Assembly: GCF_022662475.1 (NCBI RefSeq) | Contig: NZ_JAKNQQ010000002.1 | Span: forward strand, 372,001-436,000 | DNA from: Sphingomonas sp. TREG-RG-20F-R18-01 | Lineage (GTDB): Bacteria; Pseudomonadota; Alphaproteobacteria; Sphingomonadales; Sphingomonadaceae | Direction: 5' to 3' | Length of the DNA: 64,000 nt | Program-made: the position numbers and the translations under genes | Part shown: positions 62,295-64,000 of the stretch, piece by piece | How the letters are laid out: every line of letters begins with the position of its first letter | Position numbering within the stretch: the first letter of the stretch is position 1 | Notes under the pieces: model-generated | Seen by the model: the letters and a program-made list of their open reading frames with translations, nothing else | Told to the model about the DNA's origin: nothing | The model's database searches: none

Positions 62295-64000
62295 ATGGCG
62301 TATCTGTTCCCCCGGCTTGCACACGACCCGTCCCGCTCTCCCCTGCTCGGCCATCGGGGCGCACTGCGCCTGGTGGTACTGGTATCGACGGCGCTGCTCG
62401 CCACTCCGGCGATGGCGGCACCCCCCGTGGCCGACAAGGACGGTCCGAGCGACATCGTCGTGACCGGGCGCCCCGATCCCGAGGGCCTGCTGCCCGACCA
62501 GAGCGTTCCAAAGCAGCAAAGCGCGCTGTCCGCCGATTTCATCGCCAAGCAGGCACCCACGCAAAACGCGTTCCAGCTGGTCAGCCTGCTGCCCGGCGCG
62601 AACGTCGCGTCGAGCGATCCGTATGGCCTGTCGACCAGTTCGAGCCTCACGCTGCGCGGGCTCGGGCAGGACGAGATCGGCGTGCTGATGGAGGGCGCGC
62701 CACAGAATGACATCGGCTATTATTATGCCTATCCCGCGCAATTCGCCGATGCCGAAAACCTCAAGCAGATCACGCTCGCGCAAGGGGCGGTCGATCTCGA
62801 ATCGCCGACTCTGGGCGGGGCCGGGGGGCTGCTGTCGCTGGCGCTCGACGACCCCACGACGCACCCGCGGGCGCAAGTCGATCTGTCGCTCGGCACCTAT
62901 GCGGCGCGGCGCGGGTTCGTCCGGCTGGATACGGGCCGGATCGGGACGACCGGGTTGCGCGCGTTCCTGTCCTATTCGAACACGCGCGCCGACAATTGGC
63001 GCGGGGCGGGGTTCGACACGCGGCAGCACGTCGATGCCAAGCTGCTCGACGAATGGGGCAACGGCAATCGCGCGAGCCTGGCCGTGTCGTTCAACGACGC
63101 CAATTCGTCGACCTATCCGAGCCCGACCCTGGCCGAATGGAAGGCCGACGGGCGCGGCTTCAATTATGACCGCGACTATACCGCCGGCGACACCAATTAC
63201 TGGCGATTGTACCGCGCGCCGTTCCGCAACGTGTATCTCGCGGCACCCGTGCATCTGGTGCTCGGCGACGGACTGGCGTTCGACAGCACCACGTACCTCC
63301 AGTTCGGCTACGGCAACTCGCCCTATGGCACGCAGCTGGCCACGACCGGCAATTTCCTCGGGACCGAAGCGCTCGCCGATCCGATCGCGCTTCCGGGCGC
63401 GGTCGACGGGGAAGCGACGGTGCTCGGCAATTTCACCGGGAAGCAGTTTCGCGGCGGTACCGTCGCCAAGCTGACGGCGGACGTGGGCAGGCATCGGCTC
63501 ACCGCCGGCCTGTGGTTCGATTATGGCACCGACCGCGTGCTGCAGACATACACCGCGATCGACGCCGCCGGGAATCCGGTCGACCGCTGGGGCTATCGCG
63601 ACAAGGCGATCCGCACCGCCGATGGCCGGCTGCTCGCCTATGAGAACGAGCGGACCGTGACCGTGACCAAGGGCTTTTTCGTCGCCGACACGCTCACGCT
63701 CACGCCACGGCTGACGGTGGACGTCGGGTTCAAGGGCGTCGACGTCCTGCGCAACGGACGCAACGATCTGCCGGGACCGCAGTCGGACGTGCGCTTCGAC
63801 AGTTTCGCCGCGCTGCCGCGGGCCGCGGTGCATTATCAGCTCGACCGGCGGCAGCAGCTGTTCGCGAACGTCACCACCAACTTTCGCGCGCCGAACGAAT
63901 ATACGCTGTACAATGTGTACGACGGCGGCGCGCTGACGACGCAGGGCACGACCGCGCTCAGGAACGAATATTCGGTATCCGAGGAGCTCGGCTATCGCTT
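62295..64000 (+). CDS. TonB-dependent receptor under TPP riboswitch control (3' end outside window)
   Basis: About 568 residues visible. A long N-terminal extension and signal segment (LRLVVLVSTALLATPAMAA), a TonB-box-like SDIVVTGRPD, a plug domain (SLTLRGLGQDEIGVLMEG, GAVDLESPTLGGAGG) and the first barrel strands. The riboswitch implies transport of thiamine or a precursor across the outer membrane. The frame runs open to the window end. ATG 62295 is chosen; AGGAG lies about 12 bases upstream, rather far. No termination codon is visible. Confidence 0.88.
   Translation, partial: MAYLFPRLAHDPSRSPLLGHRGALRLVVLVSTALLATPAMAAPPVADKDGPSDIVVTGRPDPEGLLPDQSVPKQQSALSADFIAKQAPTQNAFQLVSLLPGANVASSDPYGLSTSSSLTLRGLGQDEIGVLMEGAPQNDIGYYYAYPAQFADAENLKQITLAQGAVDLESPTLGGAGGLLSLALDDPTTHPRAQVDLSLGTYAARRGFVRLDTGRIGTTGLRAFLSYSNTRADNWRGAGFDTRQHVDAKLLDEWGNGNRASLAVSFNDANSSTYPSPTLAEWKADGRGFNYDRDYTAGDTNYWRLYRAPFRNVYLAAPVHLVLGDGLAFDSTTYLQFGYGNSPYGTQLATTGNFLGTEALADPIALPGAVDGEATVLGNFTGKQFRGGTVAKLTADVGRHRLTAGLWFDYGTDRVLQTYTAIDAAGNPVDRWGYRDKAIRTADGRLLAYENERTVTVTKGFFVADTLTLTPRLTVDVGFKGVDVLRNGRNDLPGPQSDVRFDSFAALPRAAVHYQLDRRQQLFANVTTNFRAPNEYTLYNVYDGGALTTQGTTALRNEYSVSEELGYR

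Overview
The window is GC-rich DNA with tightly packed genes, and its gene order points to a free-living, motile, aerobic alphaproteobacterium of the Sphingomonadales, most likely Sphingomonas. The evidence is the lepB-acpS-pdxJ-pyrE block next to a coxBA-ctaB-ctaG-coxC-surf1-thrC block, TonB-dependent receptors paired with MFS carriers and a LacI-type regulator, DUF6456 and DUF2141 proteins, and many short palindromic intergenic repeats. Family assignments were made by reading translated sequence without database searches.

Layout. (1) 1-8912: an accessory catabolic locus. It holds an SsuD-like flavin monooxygenase (cut by the left edge), an aldo/keto reductase, a divergent Gfo/Idh/MocA protein, a TonB-dependent receptor, an MFS carrier, a YeiH-type putative sulfate/sulfite exporter and a LacI-type regulator. 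Three near-identical 14-bp palindromes (TGACARCGNTGTCY) lie in exactly the three promoter regions of the structural genes. Together this matches the logic of the sulfoquinovose monooxygenase (sulfo-SMO) pathway; it is the most interesting part of the window. (2) 8983-16197: a PhoD-like phosphatase, then envelope glycosylation genes (a GT-C membrane transferase, two GT-B transferases, a DUF2141 protein and a flippase-like membrane protein). (3) 16169-20644, minus strand: maiA, a PerM/AI-2E permease, lepB, acpS, pdxJ and pyrE, mostly translationally coupled. (4) 20874-29661, plus strand: aa3-type cytochrome c oxidase with its assembly factors, then thrC and a methyltransferase. (5) 29953-39267: the ydbH-ynbE-ydbL envelope lipid-transport set, a TlpA-like lipoprotein divergent from argH, then argH, a small lipoprotein, lysA, a siroheme-synthase-like protein and a ZntB/CorA transporter.

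(6) 39420-57005: a flagellar cluster. On the minus strand it reads flbD-like activator, fliE, F, G, H, I, J, K, L, M, N, O, P, Q, R, flhB, fliD, fliS, with flagellin fliC divergent at the right end. It encodes the MS ring, C ring, most of the export gate, ATPase complex, hook-length ruler, cap and filament, but no flhA, flg or mot genes. Its FliM lacks the usual N-terminal CheY-binding peptide. (7) 57251-64000: a glutaminyl cyclase coupled to an XRE-type regulator, a DUF6456 protein, glpF-glpK for glycerol uptake, one unrecognised small protein, and a TPP riboswitch in front of a TonB-dependent receptor that runs off the right edge.

No tRNA, rRNA, CRISPR array, transposase or phage gene was seen. 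The only gene-free stretch over 300 bases (33741-34061) is made of inverted repeats.
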